Assembly (NCBI RefSeq): GCF_009768885.1
Contig: NZ_WSQA01000002.1
Location: forward strand, 372,001-436,000
Direction of reading: 5' to 3'
Origin: Sphingobacterium humi
Lineage (GTDB): Bacteria > Bacteroidota > Bacteroidia > Sphingobacteriales > Sphingobacteriaceae
DNA: 64,000 nt
Of the stretch, positions 46,684-55,166 are shown in pieces. Numbering within the stretch: position 1 is the first letter of the stretch; each line of letters begins with the position of its first letter. A program made the position numbers and the translations under genes. Under the pieces are notes generated by a model. The model was not told the origin of the DNA, searched no databases, and saw only the letters and a list, made by a program, of their open reading frames with translations.

Positions 46684-47784
46684 TTACTTCACGATGATCC
46701 TCCTTTCTTTGATTTCAAACTGATTCCCTTTTACCAGACTTAAGGTCTCCAAGAGGTCATGGATATCCGAGAATTTTGAGATTTCCCCCATATAAGTAAT
46801 GTCCGTATTCGGATTTTCAAACTCGATATCTACATCATACCATGCGGAAACCTCGCCCATAATCTCCTTAATATTCTTCCCGTCCAGTTCAAACAAACCG
46901 TCTTTCCAGGCATTTCCTTTTTCGATATTAAAGCTGGCCACCCGGTAATTGCCGTCCGGCGTAACATGGATTTCTTTCCCTGGCGTCATCGTCACTTCGA
47001 ACTTCGGATTACTAACCCGAATCCTACCTTCGTATAAGGCTGTCCGCATCGATTCGTTATCTATATTTTTAACGTTGAATTTGGTACCCAATACACGGAT
47101 ACGATTGTCGCCGGCTTTTACAATAAATGGTTTATGATTTTTATCCTTTTCAATTTCAAAATACGCTTCACCATGCACCTCCACCAACCTTTCCCTCCCA
47201 TCAAACTTCGACGGAAATAGCAAGCTGGCATTTGCATTCAGCGTTACACGGGATCCATCCACCAGCTTCACCGTGATATTAGCACCACGAGGAGCTTTTA
47301 GGTATTGGGTTGTTACCAAAGCATTGGGCATTTCCAGCACTTGAAAAACATTGCTATCGATTCGCTGAATCTTCACATTATTCAATGCGTATACAGAATC
47401 CAGATGCAGGCGATTAATTTCTATATCCTCTTTCCCCTCCTGCCGAAGGATCCCATTATACTCCCCCGGCTCAATATCTCCCTTTCCCCCATCAGCGTGA
47501 ACCAGTAATTCTTCTACCTCATGTGGCTTTTCAGGTTGCAATAGCCAAAAACTAAAACCTAGAATAAGAACAGCGGCAGCAGCGGCAGCCCACATTGGAA
47601 ATGCCGGGCGAAACACCCTTCTATGGATTTTTTGTTTCAACTGGCTAAGCTCTTCCTCGGTCCAAGTCTCCTCCGTTTTTATATGGACAGTTTTAAACCA
47701 GTCTTCAAAAATATGCGCTTCATTATCTGTTATTTTCTTATTAATGATTTTTTTAATAATTTTAATAACTTTCTTTGTACTCAT
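46684..47784 (-). CDS. FecR-family anti-sigma factor
   Basis: A 366-residue protein from ATG 47784 (MSTKKVIKIIKKIINKKITD). The N-terminal cytoplasmic region (to about 60) binds the sigma factor; a single transmembrane helix follows (MWAAAAAAVLILGFSFWLL, about 64-82); the periplasmic part has the FecR domain (YLKAPRGANITVKLVDGSRV, EAYFEIEKDK, GTKFNVKNI) and a C-terminal DUF4974 segment. It blocks the ECF sigma until the STN of SusC signals. The frame extends upstream to 47928 but overlaps the sigma promoter region; the internal ATG gives the normal length. It is oriented away from the sigma gene. Confidence 0.93.
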   Translation of the reverse strand: MSTKKVIKIIKKIINKKITDNEAHIFEDWFKTVHIKTEETWTEEELSQLKQKIHRRVFRPAFPMWAAAAAAVLILGFSFWLLQPEKPHEVEELLVHADGGKGDIEPGEYNGILRQEGKEDIEINRLHLDSVYALNNVKIQRIDSNVFQVLEMPNALVTTQYLKAPRGANITVKLVDGSRVTLNANASLLFPSKFDGRERLVEVHGEAYFEIEKDKNHKPFIVKAGDNRIRVLGTKFNVKNIDNESMRTALYEGRIRVSNPKFEVTMTPGKEIHVTPDGNYRVASFNIEKGNAWKDGLFELDGKNIKEIMGEVSAWYDVDIEFENPNTDITYMGEISKFSDIHDLLETLSLVKGNQFEIKERRIIVK

Positions 47785-47858
47785 TATAATTGGTTTTGTG
47801 CTATAGTAACCTAGAACAGCCACAACACATAGAAATATTTTGCCTTTTTTAGAAGACT

Positions 47859-48431
47859 GTGATTGAATACGATTTATCATTTGAAAAACAAACCTTAGAG
47901 GTATTAGAACACAACCCGAACCTCGCATTCACCTTGATCTACGACAAATACAGCAAGGACTTACTACACTTTGTCTTAAGCAAGGTGGGCGACAAGAAAG
48001 TTTCAGAAGATATCCTGCAAAATGTATTCAGCGACTTTTGGAGTAATAAGCATAAAATCAATAAATCAATCTATGGCTATTTAATCAATTCCTTAAAGTA
48101 CCAGATATTCAACTACTTCAGATCCGAAAAGGTCAAAGCGAAATACTTAATACACCTGAGTGTGTATCTTGATGAGATCAATAAGATTACCCCGCATAAA
48201 TACCTGGAGGCAAAGGAAGTGATGGAGCATATTGAAAAGCTGATGGAACAACTGCCCAAACAGTGCCGACGTATTTTTGTGATGAGCCGGTTTGAACATA
48301 AAAGCAACGAGGAAATTGCCTTGGAATTGAACATCTCGAAAAGGACGGTCGAGAATTATATTACGCAAGCTTTGGCGTTTATACGTAAGAAAAATATCAG
48401 CGCCTATATTGCTTTAACTTTTACGGTCTAG
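47859..48431 (+). CDS. ECF RNA polymerase sigma factor (Bacteroidota RpoE-like)
   Basis: A 190-residue sigma-70-family factor. Region 2 (LIYDKYSKDLLHFVLSKVGD, EDILQNVFSDFWSNK, YLINSLKYQIFNYFRSEK) and region 4 with helix-turn-helix (LPKQCRRIFVMSRFEHKSNE, IALELNISKRTVENYI). No ATG is suitable; GTG 47859 is the likely start. It activates the STN-SusC locus when released by FecR. It is divergent from fecR across 74 bases, whereas in most Bacteroidota the sigma and fecR genes are co-directional. Confidence 0.93.
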   Translation: MIEYDLSFEKQTLEVLEHNPNLAFTLIYDKYSKDLLHFVLSKVGDKKVSEDILQNVFSDFWSNKHKINKSIYGYLINSLKYQIFNYFRSEKVKAKYLIHLSVYLDEINKITPHKYLEAKEVMEHIEKLMEQLPKQCRRIFVMSRFEHKSNEEIALELNISKRTVENYITQALAFIRKKNISAYIALTFTV

Positions 48432-48462
48432 TGTCGAGGGATCAACACTTACAAAAGAAAAC

Positions 48463-48509
48463 AGGTTGTAATATCACCAAAGAAATTTAGCCACACTTAC
48501 AACCTGTAA
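48463..48509. repeat. 11-bp inverted repeat between convergent genes
   Basis: ACAGGTTGTAA (48463-48473) and TTACAACCTGT (48499-48509) are exact reverse complements 25 bases apart, between the sigma gene and the DUF6807 gene. It may stop transcription from both sides, but it lacks T runs and the loop is large. Confidence 0.45.
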
Positions 48510-48523
48510 TTTATAAACTTGAA

Positions 48524-49603
48524 TTAAAATCCGGCAAATTCCTCTGCCATCTTTTTCACGCCTTCATTATCCAAATGCGACCCAGCATGAATAACAACCC
48601 GATATTTAAAGGCGGTAGAATCACCTTTTTTCAATTTAAAGTCCAAGGTTTCTTTCCCTTTGCTAAACTCCGCTTGGCCTAAGGGATTAGCGGCAAATAA
48701 GCCATAGCCGCGCGCATGCCAATAGGCAGGATAGCCCGGATTTTGCGGATGATCCAAAATCAATAGCGAGATTTCTTCATCGCCTATGGTTCCATTTAAA
48801 TTCACCCATTTCGCACGGGTTCCCCAAACGGCATCACCCTCCAAGCCTTCGCTACTGATATAATGCCCCGTTACTCCGGTATTATCAGCTTTTTCAACCG
48901 TTGTGGCAATCCCATTGGCATCGGTGAAGGTGGCAGGTTTATCCGAAGGATGTTCCAGCTCCCGCGCCAGGCGGATACCGATGAGGCCTTCCTTGTTATC
49001 TTTCATCGCCACATCGGTTAAGGCCGATAGCTTCACATCCAAGGTAATGCTGGTACTGCTATCCGGAAGCACCGTAAAAATATATCGTGTATCTTCTTTT
49101 AACAAACTATCTCCTTGTGGACCTAGCCAGTATTTGGTCACATCGAGCACGCCTTCATTCCCCTTGCTTGTCAGCGCATTCACCGAAGACTGATTGATGT
49201 GTCCATATTTCATTTTTTTCTCCTCCGCAATGGCGGTCGAATTATTCCAAAAATCCAAACCATTCACGTCGCCATAATTAAACCATAGGCCAATATGATG
49301 CGGATGGTCTGTTCTTTCGTTGGCTCTTGGATCAACCGGCCAGCCCCGCGTCACCAAATGCCCACCTTTAGTCTGCAAGGGATATAACACCGCCTTCTTT
49401 AAACTGTCGGCAAAACGATAAGAAGTATAGGGCTTCCCATCCAATAAAATATCGATGCGCTTATTGGGTAAGTCTTCCACAAAACTGAAGCGGGCATCCC
49501 CCGCAGCAGTATTGTCTTTTTGTTGCCCTTGCCCACAGGACGCTAGCGTTGCACATAAGACAAACAGACCAGCCCCTCGGCCAATTATTCTTTTCATATT
49601 CAT
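48524..49603 (-). CDS. DUF6807 (PmoA-like) lipoprotein
   Basis: A 359-residue lipoprotein (signal LFVLCATLASC, lipid Cys23). DUF6807 pattern: FSFVEDLPNKRIDILLDGKP, DHPHHIGLWFNYGDVNGLDFW, GLIGIRLARELEHP, GTRAKWVNLNG, NPGYPAYWHARGYGLFAANP. The fold is a beta-sandwich; the repeated HPHH motif suggests a metal or sugar site. The old family name refers to methane monooxygenase but there is no such link here. It follows a Gfo/Idh/MocA gene by 10 bases, a pairing seen in sugar-catabolic loci. Confidence 0.85.
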   Translation of the reverse strand: MNMKRIIGRGAGLFVLCATLASCGQGQQKDNTAAGDARFSFVEDLPNKRIDILLDGKPYTSYRFADSLKKAVLYPLQTKGGHLVTRGWPVDPRANERTDHPHHIGLWFNYGDVNGLDFWNNSTAIAEEKKMKYGHINQSSVNALTSKGNEGVLDVTKYWLGPQGDSLLKEDTRYIFTVLPDSSTSITLDVKLSALTDVAMKDNKEGLIGIRLARELEHPSDKPATFTDANGIATTVEKADNTGVTGHYISSEGLEGDAVWGTRAKWVNLNGTIGDEEISLLILDHPQNPGYPAYWHARGYGLFAANPLGQAEFSKGKETLDFKLKKGDSTAFKYRVVIHAGSHLDNEGVKKMAEEFAGF

Positions 49604-49613
49604 AGTATACGGT

Positions 49614-50957
49614 TTAGGATATAATTACATCTTGTTTCTTATCATCAAAGCTGATCCGTTTCCCTGTTTCATAAGCCAAACGGCCCATAATATTGGCAAC
49701 AGAATGGTTATAGCCAGCAATAACATCGGCATTCGGGGTCTTCCTATTCCGCACACATTCCATCCAATTCAACATATGCAAGGAAGTCATCGGATCGCCA
49801 CCCGTATTTGCAGACGTTTCCATTCTCGTGGCATTGGGCAAAGTAAAAGGATCTAATAAATTAGCTTGCATCCCCATTTCCGCAGCTGCCTTCTGACTTA
49901 AGCCACCTAAGGAATTCACCTCGTTGGTATCCAGATTTAAGGAGCCTGAATTGGAAAAATACAGCTCTTTCACATCCCCCGCCGAATTGGTAAACCGGGA
50001 GGAATATAACACCTGGAAGCCTTTGCTTTTATCATTTTCAGGACCATAATCCATCACGGCAGTAAGGGTATCTGGATTTGTGCGGCCATCATTCCATTGG
50101 TAAATGCCACCATTGGCAACCACACTGCGCGGATGCGCTAAGCCTGTAAACCAATGCACGGTATCAATTTGATGGGCCATCCATTGCCCGAATATACCGG
50201 AAGAATACGGCCAAAACAGGCGATACTCCAAATAATAACGGGGGTTCCAGGCAACCTTTGGTCGGTTCATTAAAAAGCGAGCCCAGTCGGTATCTTGCTC
50301 ACGGATCTCCTTGGTCAATTGCGGCAATCGCCAGCGCCCCGGTTGATTGACATTCCAAGTCATATCCACCATTTTGATATCCCCAAACTTGCCCGAGCGG
50401 ATAAACTCGTTGGCAGCAATGTAGTTTGGTGCACTGCGACGTTGCGAACCTACCTGCAATATCTTCCCGGTTTCTTCCACGGCCTTACGTACAATCTTGG
50501 CGTCTTCCAATGTTTCTGCCAAGGGCTTTTCTACATACACATCCATGCCATGCCGAACAGCATCCGCCGCAATAAGGGCATGCTGAAAATCTGCCGTGCT
50601 TATAATAACGGCGTCAACATCCTTTCGAGGGAAAAGCTCGTCATTATTTCTGTATTTCGCGATTTCCATCCCGGCCTTCTGCTTCACGTAAGCATAGGCT
50701 TCATCGCGCCGCCGATTCCATAGATCAGACACGGCAACAAATTCAAAATTCTGTGCCTTGGCATGCTCCATAAAGCAAGGAAACAAGGAGCTTCGGAAAC
50801 GGTTTGAGAAACCGACAATGCCAACACGGACCCGATCGTTGGACCCTACAATCCGGGCATAGCTCTTGGCGCTAAAACCCATAGCCGATAAGCCTACCAG
50901 ACCTACCGAAGCCTTCTTAATGAAATCTCGACGAGAATGCTGTGGATTATTTTCCAT
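49614..50957 (-). CDS. Tat-exported Gfo/Idh/MocA-family oxidoreductase
   Basis: A 447-residue NAD(P)-dependent oxidoreductase. Tat signal: SRRDFIKKASVGLVGLSAMG. Rossmann domain: RVRVGIVGFSNRF, then VDAVIISTADFQHALIA and the family signature YVEKPLAETLEDAKIV. C-terminal half is the substrate-binding alpha/beta domain. Tat export lets the protein be folded with its nucleotide in the cytoplasm. The family oxidises or reduces sugars, inositols and glycosides. It is the first gene of a two-gene operon with the DUF6807 lipoprotein. Confidence 0.9.
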   Translation of the reverse strand: MENNPQHSRRDFIKKASVGLVGLSAMGFSAKSYARIVGSNDRVRVGIVGFSNRFRSSLFPCFMEHAKAQNFEFVAVSDLWNRRRDEAYAYVKQKAGMEIAKYRNNDELFPRKDVDAVIISTADFQHALIAADAVRHGMDVYVEKPLAETLEDAKIVRKAVEETGKILQVGSQRRSAPNYIAANEFIRSGKFGDIKMVDMTWNVNQPGRWRLPQLTKEIREQDTDWARFLMNRPKVAWNPRYYLEYRLFWPYSSGIFGQWMAHQIDTVHWFTGLAHPRSVVANGGIYQWNDGRTNPDTLTAVMDYGPENDKSKGFQVLYSSRFTNSAGDVKELYFSNSGSLNLDTNEVNSLGGLSQKAAAEMGMQANLLDPFTLPNATRMETSANTGGDPMTSLHMLNWMECVRNRKTPNADVIAGYNHSVANIMGRLAYETGKRISFDDKKQDVIIS

Positions 50958-51262
50958 ATGATTTGTTTTAGGTTTATGATGGTTATAAATGATAGGTTAA
51001 TCCTATCAATTAAGTTAAGCATATATCACAAGCTAATCACCTACAAATCAACGCAATCGATGCCGTAACAAAATAATAGACAGAACAATTATTTAATCCC
51101 ATAAGCAAATACCACCCCCCGTCCATCTGTTAAGGATTACTTCCCCCATTCTACCAACATTATCAACTAATTTCCTTATCTTTAGCAGAAGGCCAATCGC
51201 TTCAGAATCATAACATACGGCCTCAATAACGCATTTTATAAACTTATAAAGCCTATTACAAG
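50958..51262. other. Divergent regulatory gap before prpB
   Basis: This 305-base gap separates the Gfo/Idh gene (minus) from prpB (plus). It holds a small palindrome, GATAGG-TTAAT-CCTATC (50991-51007), about 35-50 bases before the Gfo start on the minus strand, and a -7-like TATCTTTA (51177-51184) before prpB. Nothing else stands out. Confidence 0.3.
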
Positions 51263-52159
51263 ATGATAAAATCTGCAGGAAAACGCTTGCGCGATGCCAT
51301 GGAGGAAGAACAGCCCTTACAAATCGTCGGCGCGATCAATGCGAACCATGCCCTACTTGCCGAGCAGTCCGGATTTAAAGCCATTTACCTCTCTGGGGGC
51401 GGCGTTGCTGCAGGCTCTTTGGGCATCCCTGATTTAGGAATTACCAACCTCCAAGATGTCCTCATTGATGTTGAACGCATCAGCAATGTATGTTCCCTAC
51501 CCTTATTAGTCGATATAGACACTGGATTCGGCCCTTCGGCCTTCAATATTGCCCGCACCATTCGCGCGCTAGAGAAAGCCGGAGCCGCAGGTATCCATAT
51601 TGAAGATCAGGTAGGCGCCAAACGCTGTGGACATCGCCCCGGAAAAGAACTGGTTTCCAAACAAGAAATGGTCGATCGGATTAAAGCGGCGGTAGACGCC
51701 CGCAACGACCCCTATTTTGTATTGGGCGCACGCACAGACGCCTTGGCATCGGAAGGCCTAGACAAGGCCATAGAACGCGCCATTGCTTACCAAGAAGCCG
51801 GTGCCGATTTTATTTTCGCCGAAGCCATTGGCAGCTTAGCCGATTATGGCAAATTCGCTGAAGCCACCAGACTCCCCATTTTAGCCAACATTACGGAATT
51901 TGGACAAACACCATTATACACGGTAGATCAGCTTCGGGAGGCGCAAGTATCCATCGTTCTCTATCCGCTGTCTGCTTTCCGGGCCGCCAACAAAGCCGCC
52001 CTGAATGTCTATCAGCATATCCGAACAGATGGCAGCCAACAGGCCGTAATCGACAGCATGCAAACCCGCGAAGAACTCTACCAGAGCATTGATTACTATG
52101 CTTATGAAAACCGACTTGATCAATTATTTAAAAACGAACAAGATGAAGGAAGCAACTGA
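51263..52159 (+). CDS. prpB: 2-Methylisocitrate lyase
   Basis: A 298-residue enzyme of the isocitrate-lyase/PEP-mutase superfamily. It splits 2-methylisocitrate into pyruvate and succinate, the last step of the methylcitrate cycle. Key motif KRCGH is at residues 120-124 (catalytic Cys122); [10 protein letters not shown] holds metal ligand Asp; GIHIEDQ follows. Its end overlaps the start of prpC by 17 bases, so the two are translationally coupled. Order prpB-prpC-prpD is complete in the window. Gene start ATG 51263 is well supported. Confidence 0.93.
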   Translation: MIKSAGKRLRDAMEEEQPLQIVGAINANHALLAEQSGFKAIYLSGGGVAAGSLGIPDLGITNLQDVLIDVERISNVCSLPLLVDIDTGFGPSAFNIARTIRALEKAGAAGIHIEDQVGAKRCGHRPGKELVSKQEMVDRIKAAVDARNDPYFVLGARTDALASEGLDKAIERAIAYQEAGADFIFAEAIGSLADYGKFAEATRLPILANITEFGQTPLYTVDQLREAQVSIVLYPLSAFRAANKAALNVYQHIRTDGSQQAVIDSMQTREELYQSIDYYAYENRLDQLFKNEQDEGSN

Positions 52160-53297
52160 AAATGGATTTAAACCTAAAAAAAGTGTAGCCCTATCGGGGG
52201 TACCTGCCGGAAATACAGCCTTATGTACGGTTGGACGCAGTGGAAATGACCTGCATTATCGTGGCTATGATATCCTCGACCTGGCCGAACAAGCCAGTTT
52301 TGAAGAAGTAGCCTACCTGCTGATACACGAAAAACTGCCCAGCCAAAAGGAACTGGATGCCTATAAGCATAAGTTAAAAAAACTACGCTCCATTCCGCAT
52401 GCCGCGAAAGAAATCTTAAAGCTAATCCCGAAAACGGCACATCCCATGGATGTCCTGCGCACCTACGTTTCCGTATTGGGAACCCTAGAGCCGGAACCAT
52501 TAGCCCATAAAACCGAAAAAGCACGCGACATCATCGACAGGTTGATGGCCAGCATGCCTTCCGCCTTATTATTCTGGTATCATTTCTCCCATAATCACAA
52601 GGAAATTACCGTTGAAACCAATGACGATAGCATTGCGGCCCATTTCCTTCATCTGCTACACAGCGAAAAGGCCCCGGCATCCTGGATCAAAGCCATGAAC
52701 ATCTCCTTGAACCTCTACGCCGAACATGAATTCAATGCCTCCACATTTACCGCAAGAGTAATCGCCGGAACCGGATCTGATCTCTATTCCAGCATTTCAG
52801 GAGCAATTGGTGCCCTCCGCGGGCCGAAGCACGGTGGAGCCAACGAAGTAGCCTTTGAAATTCAAGAACGCTATGCCGACGCGGATGCCGCTGAAGCCGA
52901 TATCCGACAAAGACTAGCCAATAAAGAAGTAATTATAGGCTTTGGCCATCCGGTATATACCATTGCCGACCCACGCAATCAGGTCATTAAAAAAGTGGCG
53001 CAGGAACTTTCCAAAGAGCAAGAGCAGCTCCTGTTATTTGATATCGCCGAACGCTTGGAAACCCTCTTATGGGAGGAGAAGAAGATGTTCCCGAATCTGG
53101 ATTGGTTCTCAGCAGTGGCTTACCACCGCATGGGCATTCCAACCGATATGTTCACCCCACTCTTTGTCATGTCGCGCATCGCCGGATGGGGAGCCCACGT
53201 TATTGAGCAGCGCCAAGATGGTAAGATTATCCGGCCAAGTGCCAATTATACCGGCCCGGAAAACCAAACCTTTGTACCCATTTCGAAAAGAAAATAA
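52143..53297 (+). CDS. prpC: 2-Methylcitrate synthase
   Basis: A 384-residue citrate-synthase-fold enzyme (from ATG 52143, [19 protein letters not shown]). It condenses propionyl-CoA with oxaloacetate. The active-site residues are H230 ([10 protein letters not shown]), H269 (GFGHPVYT) and the Asp of [15 protein letters not shown]-terminal [20 protein letters not shown] and the short size fit methylcitrate rather than citrate synthase. A 54-base in-frame extension to 52089 lies inside prpB and is unlikely. 17-base overlap with prpB. Confidence 0.92.
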   Translation: MKEATENGFKPKKSVALSGVPAGNTALCTVGRSGNDLHYRGYDILDLAEQASFEEVAYLLIHEKLPSQKELDAYKHKLKKLRSIPHAAKEILKLIPKTAHPMDVLRTYVSVLGTLEPEPLAHKTEKARDIIDRLMASMPSALLFWYHFSHNHKEITVETNDDSIAAHFLHLLHSEKAPASWIKAMNISLNLYAEHEFNASTFTARVIAGTGSDLYSSISGAIGALRGPKHGGANEVAFEIQERYADADAAEADIRQRLANKEVIIGFGHPVYTIADPRNQVIKKVAQELSKEQEQLLLFDIAERLETLLWEEKKMFPNLDWFSAVAYHRMGIPTDMFTPLFVMSRIAGWGAHVIEQRQDGKIIRPSANYTGPENQTFVPISKRK

Positions 53298-53331
53298 CAT
53301 AAGCAATTAACGAATCGTATTTTAAAATTAT

Positions 53332-54786
53332 ATGTCATCTTTTATTTCAAACAACAGACCTCAACCCGACCAAGTATTAGTAGATATCGCAGACTACGTA
53401 TTGAATTACAGCATCAACAGTGAACTCGCCCTGAAAACGGCGCACTATTGCTTCTTGGACACCATCGGTTGCGGATTTGAAGCCCTAACCTATCCGGCTT
53501 GTTGCAAATTATTAGGGCCCATTGTTCCCGGCACTATCGTTCCGAACGGCGCAAAGGTACCAGGCACATCCTTCCAACTCGATCCTATCCAAGCTGCATT
53601 TAATATTGGTGCCATGGTGCGTTGGTTAGATTTTAACGACACCTGGTTGGCCGCAGAATGGGGACACCCGTCCGATAATTTGGGCGGTATTTTAGCCGTT
53701 GCCGACTGGATCAGCAGAAATCAGATTGCCGCCGGCAAAGAGGCCTTAACCATGGATAAGGTTTTAGAAGCAATGGTGATGGCGCATGAAATACAAGGTG
53801 TTTTAGCCTTGGAGAACTCCTTTAATAAAGTAGGTCTCGACCATGTAATCCTTGTGAAAGTAGCCTCCACAGCCGTAGTGGGTAAATTAATAGGCCTAAG
53901 CCGCGACGAATTGATCAATGCCATTTCCCTGGCTTTTGTCGATGGCCAATCGCTACGTACCTACCGCCATGCACCAAATACAGGCAGCCGAAAATCATGG
54001 GCCGCCGGCGATGCTACATCCCGCGCGGTACGCTTAGCTTTAATTGCCCAAAAGGGTGAAATGGGCTACCCTTCCGTCCTAACCGCACCAGTATGGGGCT
54101 TTTACGACGTTTCCTTTAAAGGTAAAGCCTTTACCTTCCAACGTCCTTACGGTTCCTATGTGATGGAGAATGTGCTGTTCAAGATTTCATTCCCGGCAGA
54201 ATTCCACTCGCAAACTGCTGTAGAAGCTGCCATGACCATTCATCAGCAATTGAAGGATATGGGCAAAACAGCTGCAGATATTGAAAGCATTCAAATCAGA
54301 ACCCATGAAGCAGCCATCCGTATCATCGATAAAAAAGGACCGCTGCATAACCCTGCAGACCGCGATCACGCCATCCAATATATGGTAGCCGTGCCGTTAA
54401 TCTACGGTCGCCTGACGGCCGCCGATTACGAAGATAATGTCGCCGCCGATCCGCGCATCGACGCCCTACGTGAAAGAATAACCTGCGTAGAAGACCCGCA
54501 ATTCACCAAAGACTACCATGATCCGGAAAAACGATCCATCGCCAACGCCCTCACTGTAACCCTACAAGACGGAACTGTATTGCAAGAAGTAGTTGTAGAA
54601 TACCCGATCGGCCATAAACGCCGCCGCGAAGAAGGTATCCCAAAACTAATTGAAAAGTATAAGATCAATCTTGCGAGGGTATTCGCTGAAAAACAGCAGA
54701 AAACAATTCTGGAAGATACATTAGAGTATAAGAGATTTAATAAGCTGAAGGTAAATGAGCTGGTTGATATGATGAGTTGGGGATAG
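53332..54786 (+). CDS. prpD: 2-Methylcitrate dehydratase (PrpD)
   Basis: A 484-residue MmgE/PrpD-family enzyme that dehydrates 2-methylcitrate to 2-methylaconitate. Markers: [85 protein letters not shown] and [13 protein letters not shown]. Third gene of the prp operon, 34 bases after prpC. With PrpD type no Fe-S aconitase-like AcnD is needed for this step, though a separate aconitase must hydrate the product. Confidence 0.92.
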   Translation: MSSFISNNRPQPDQVLVDIADYVLNYSINSELALKTAHYCFLDTIGCGFEALTYPACCKLLGPIVPGTIVPNGAKVPGTSFQLDPIQAAFNIGAMVRWLDFNDTWLAAEWGHPSDNLGGILAVADWISRNQIAAGKEALTMDKVLEAMVMAHEIQGVLALENSFNKVGLDHVILVKVASTAVVGKLIGLSRDELINAISLAFVDGQSLRTYRHAPNTGSRKSWAAGDATSRAVRLALIAQKGEMGYPSVLTAPVWGFYDVSFKGKAFTFQRPYGSYVMENVLFKISFPAEFHSQTAVEAAMTIHQQLKDMGKTAADIESIQIRTHEAAIRIIDKKGPLHNPADRDHAIQYMVAVPLIYGRLTAADYEDNVAADPRIDALRERITCVEDPQFTKDYHDPEKRSIANALTVTLQDGTVLQEVVVEYPIGHKRRREEGIPKLIEKYKINLARVFAEKQQKTILEDTLEYKRFNKLKVNELVDMMSWG

Positions 54787-54836
54787 ATGTGAGAGTGTAG
54801 CAAGTGTTGTTAAAGTGTTGCCATCAATTTGTCATG

Positions 54837-54990
54837 GTGAGCGGAGTCGAACCACGAACGACTGGTACGTCAATGCAATCAACAATGCTTAACAGATTTA
54901 TTACCAATGATACACTATGTAACACATTGTTAATAAACGTATTAAACATGCCGCCATGTATTGACGTACCAGTCGTTCGACTCCGCTCAC
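54837..54990. repeat. Long interrupted palindrome carrying a GAGCGGAGTCGAA motif
   Basis: GTGAGCGGAGTCGAACC... on the left (54837-54874) and its reverse complement on the right (54960-54990) pair over about 31 bases; the left arm has an extra seven bases (CCACGAA). The spacer is 85 bases. The motif GTCATGGTGAGCGG is partly repeated again at 54990-55010. Placed between prpD and the FadB-like gene, it looks like a dispersed hairpin element of Bacteroidota and may also end transcription. Confidence 0.65.
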
Positions 54991-55044
54991 GATGACAGCT
55001 CACCATGACAATGCGTTGACAATACTAACTACTAACTACTGATC

Positions 55045-55132
55045 TCCCCCCTTCTTCTCCCCTTTCTCACCCCTTTCTCACCCGTATCAATCCCCTTTGC
55101 AAAGGGCTGAACAACGTCTGAAAAAAGGGAGT
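55045..55132. repeat. Dispersed C/T-rich imperfect palindrome, copy C
   Basis: Starts with CCCCCCTTCTTCTCCCCTTT, then a direct repeat CCCCTTTCTCA (55060-55070 and 55070-55080), CACCCGTATCAATCCC and CTTTGCAAAGGGCTGAA, ending in AAAAAAGGGAG. The 27 bases 55079-55105 recur exactly on the opposite strand at 26192-26218. Confidence 0.65.
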
Positions 55133-55166
55133 AAATACACTCAAAAAAGCTACAGTCTAAAAACCT

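Noticed and set aside
47785..47928. N-terminal extension of FecR by 48 codons
   Set aside because: It overlaps the sigma-factor start and promoter region, and the internal ATG gives a normal FecR N-terminus.
48463..48509. A classical terminator between the sigma and DUF6807 genes
   Set aside because: The stem is real but the loop is 25 bases and no T run follows, so it is listed as an inverted repeat only.
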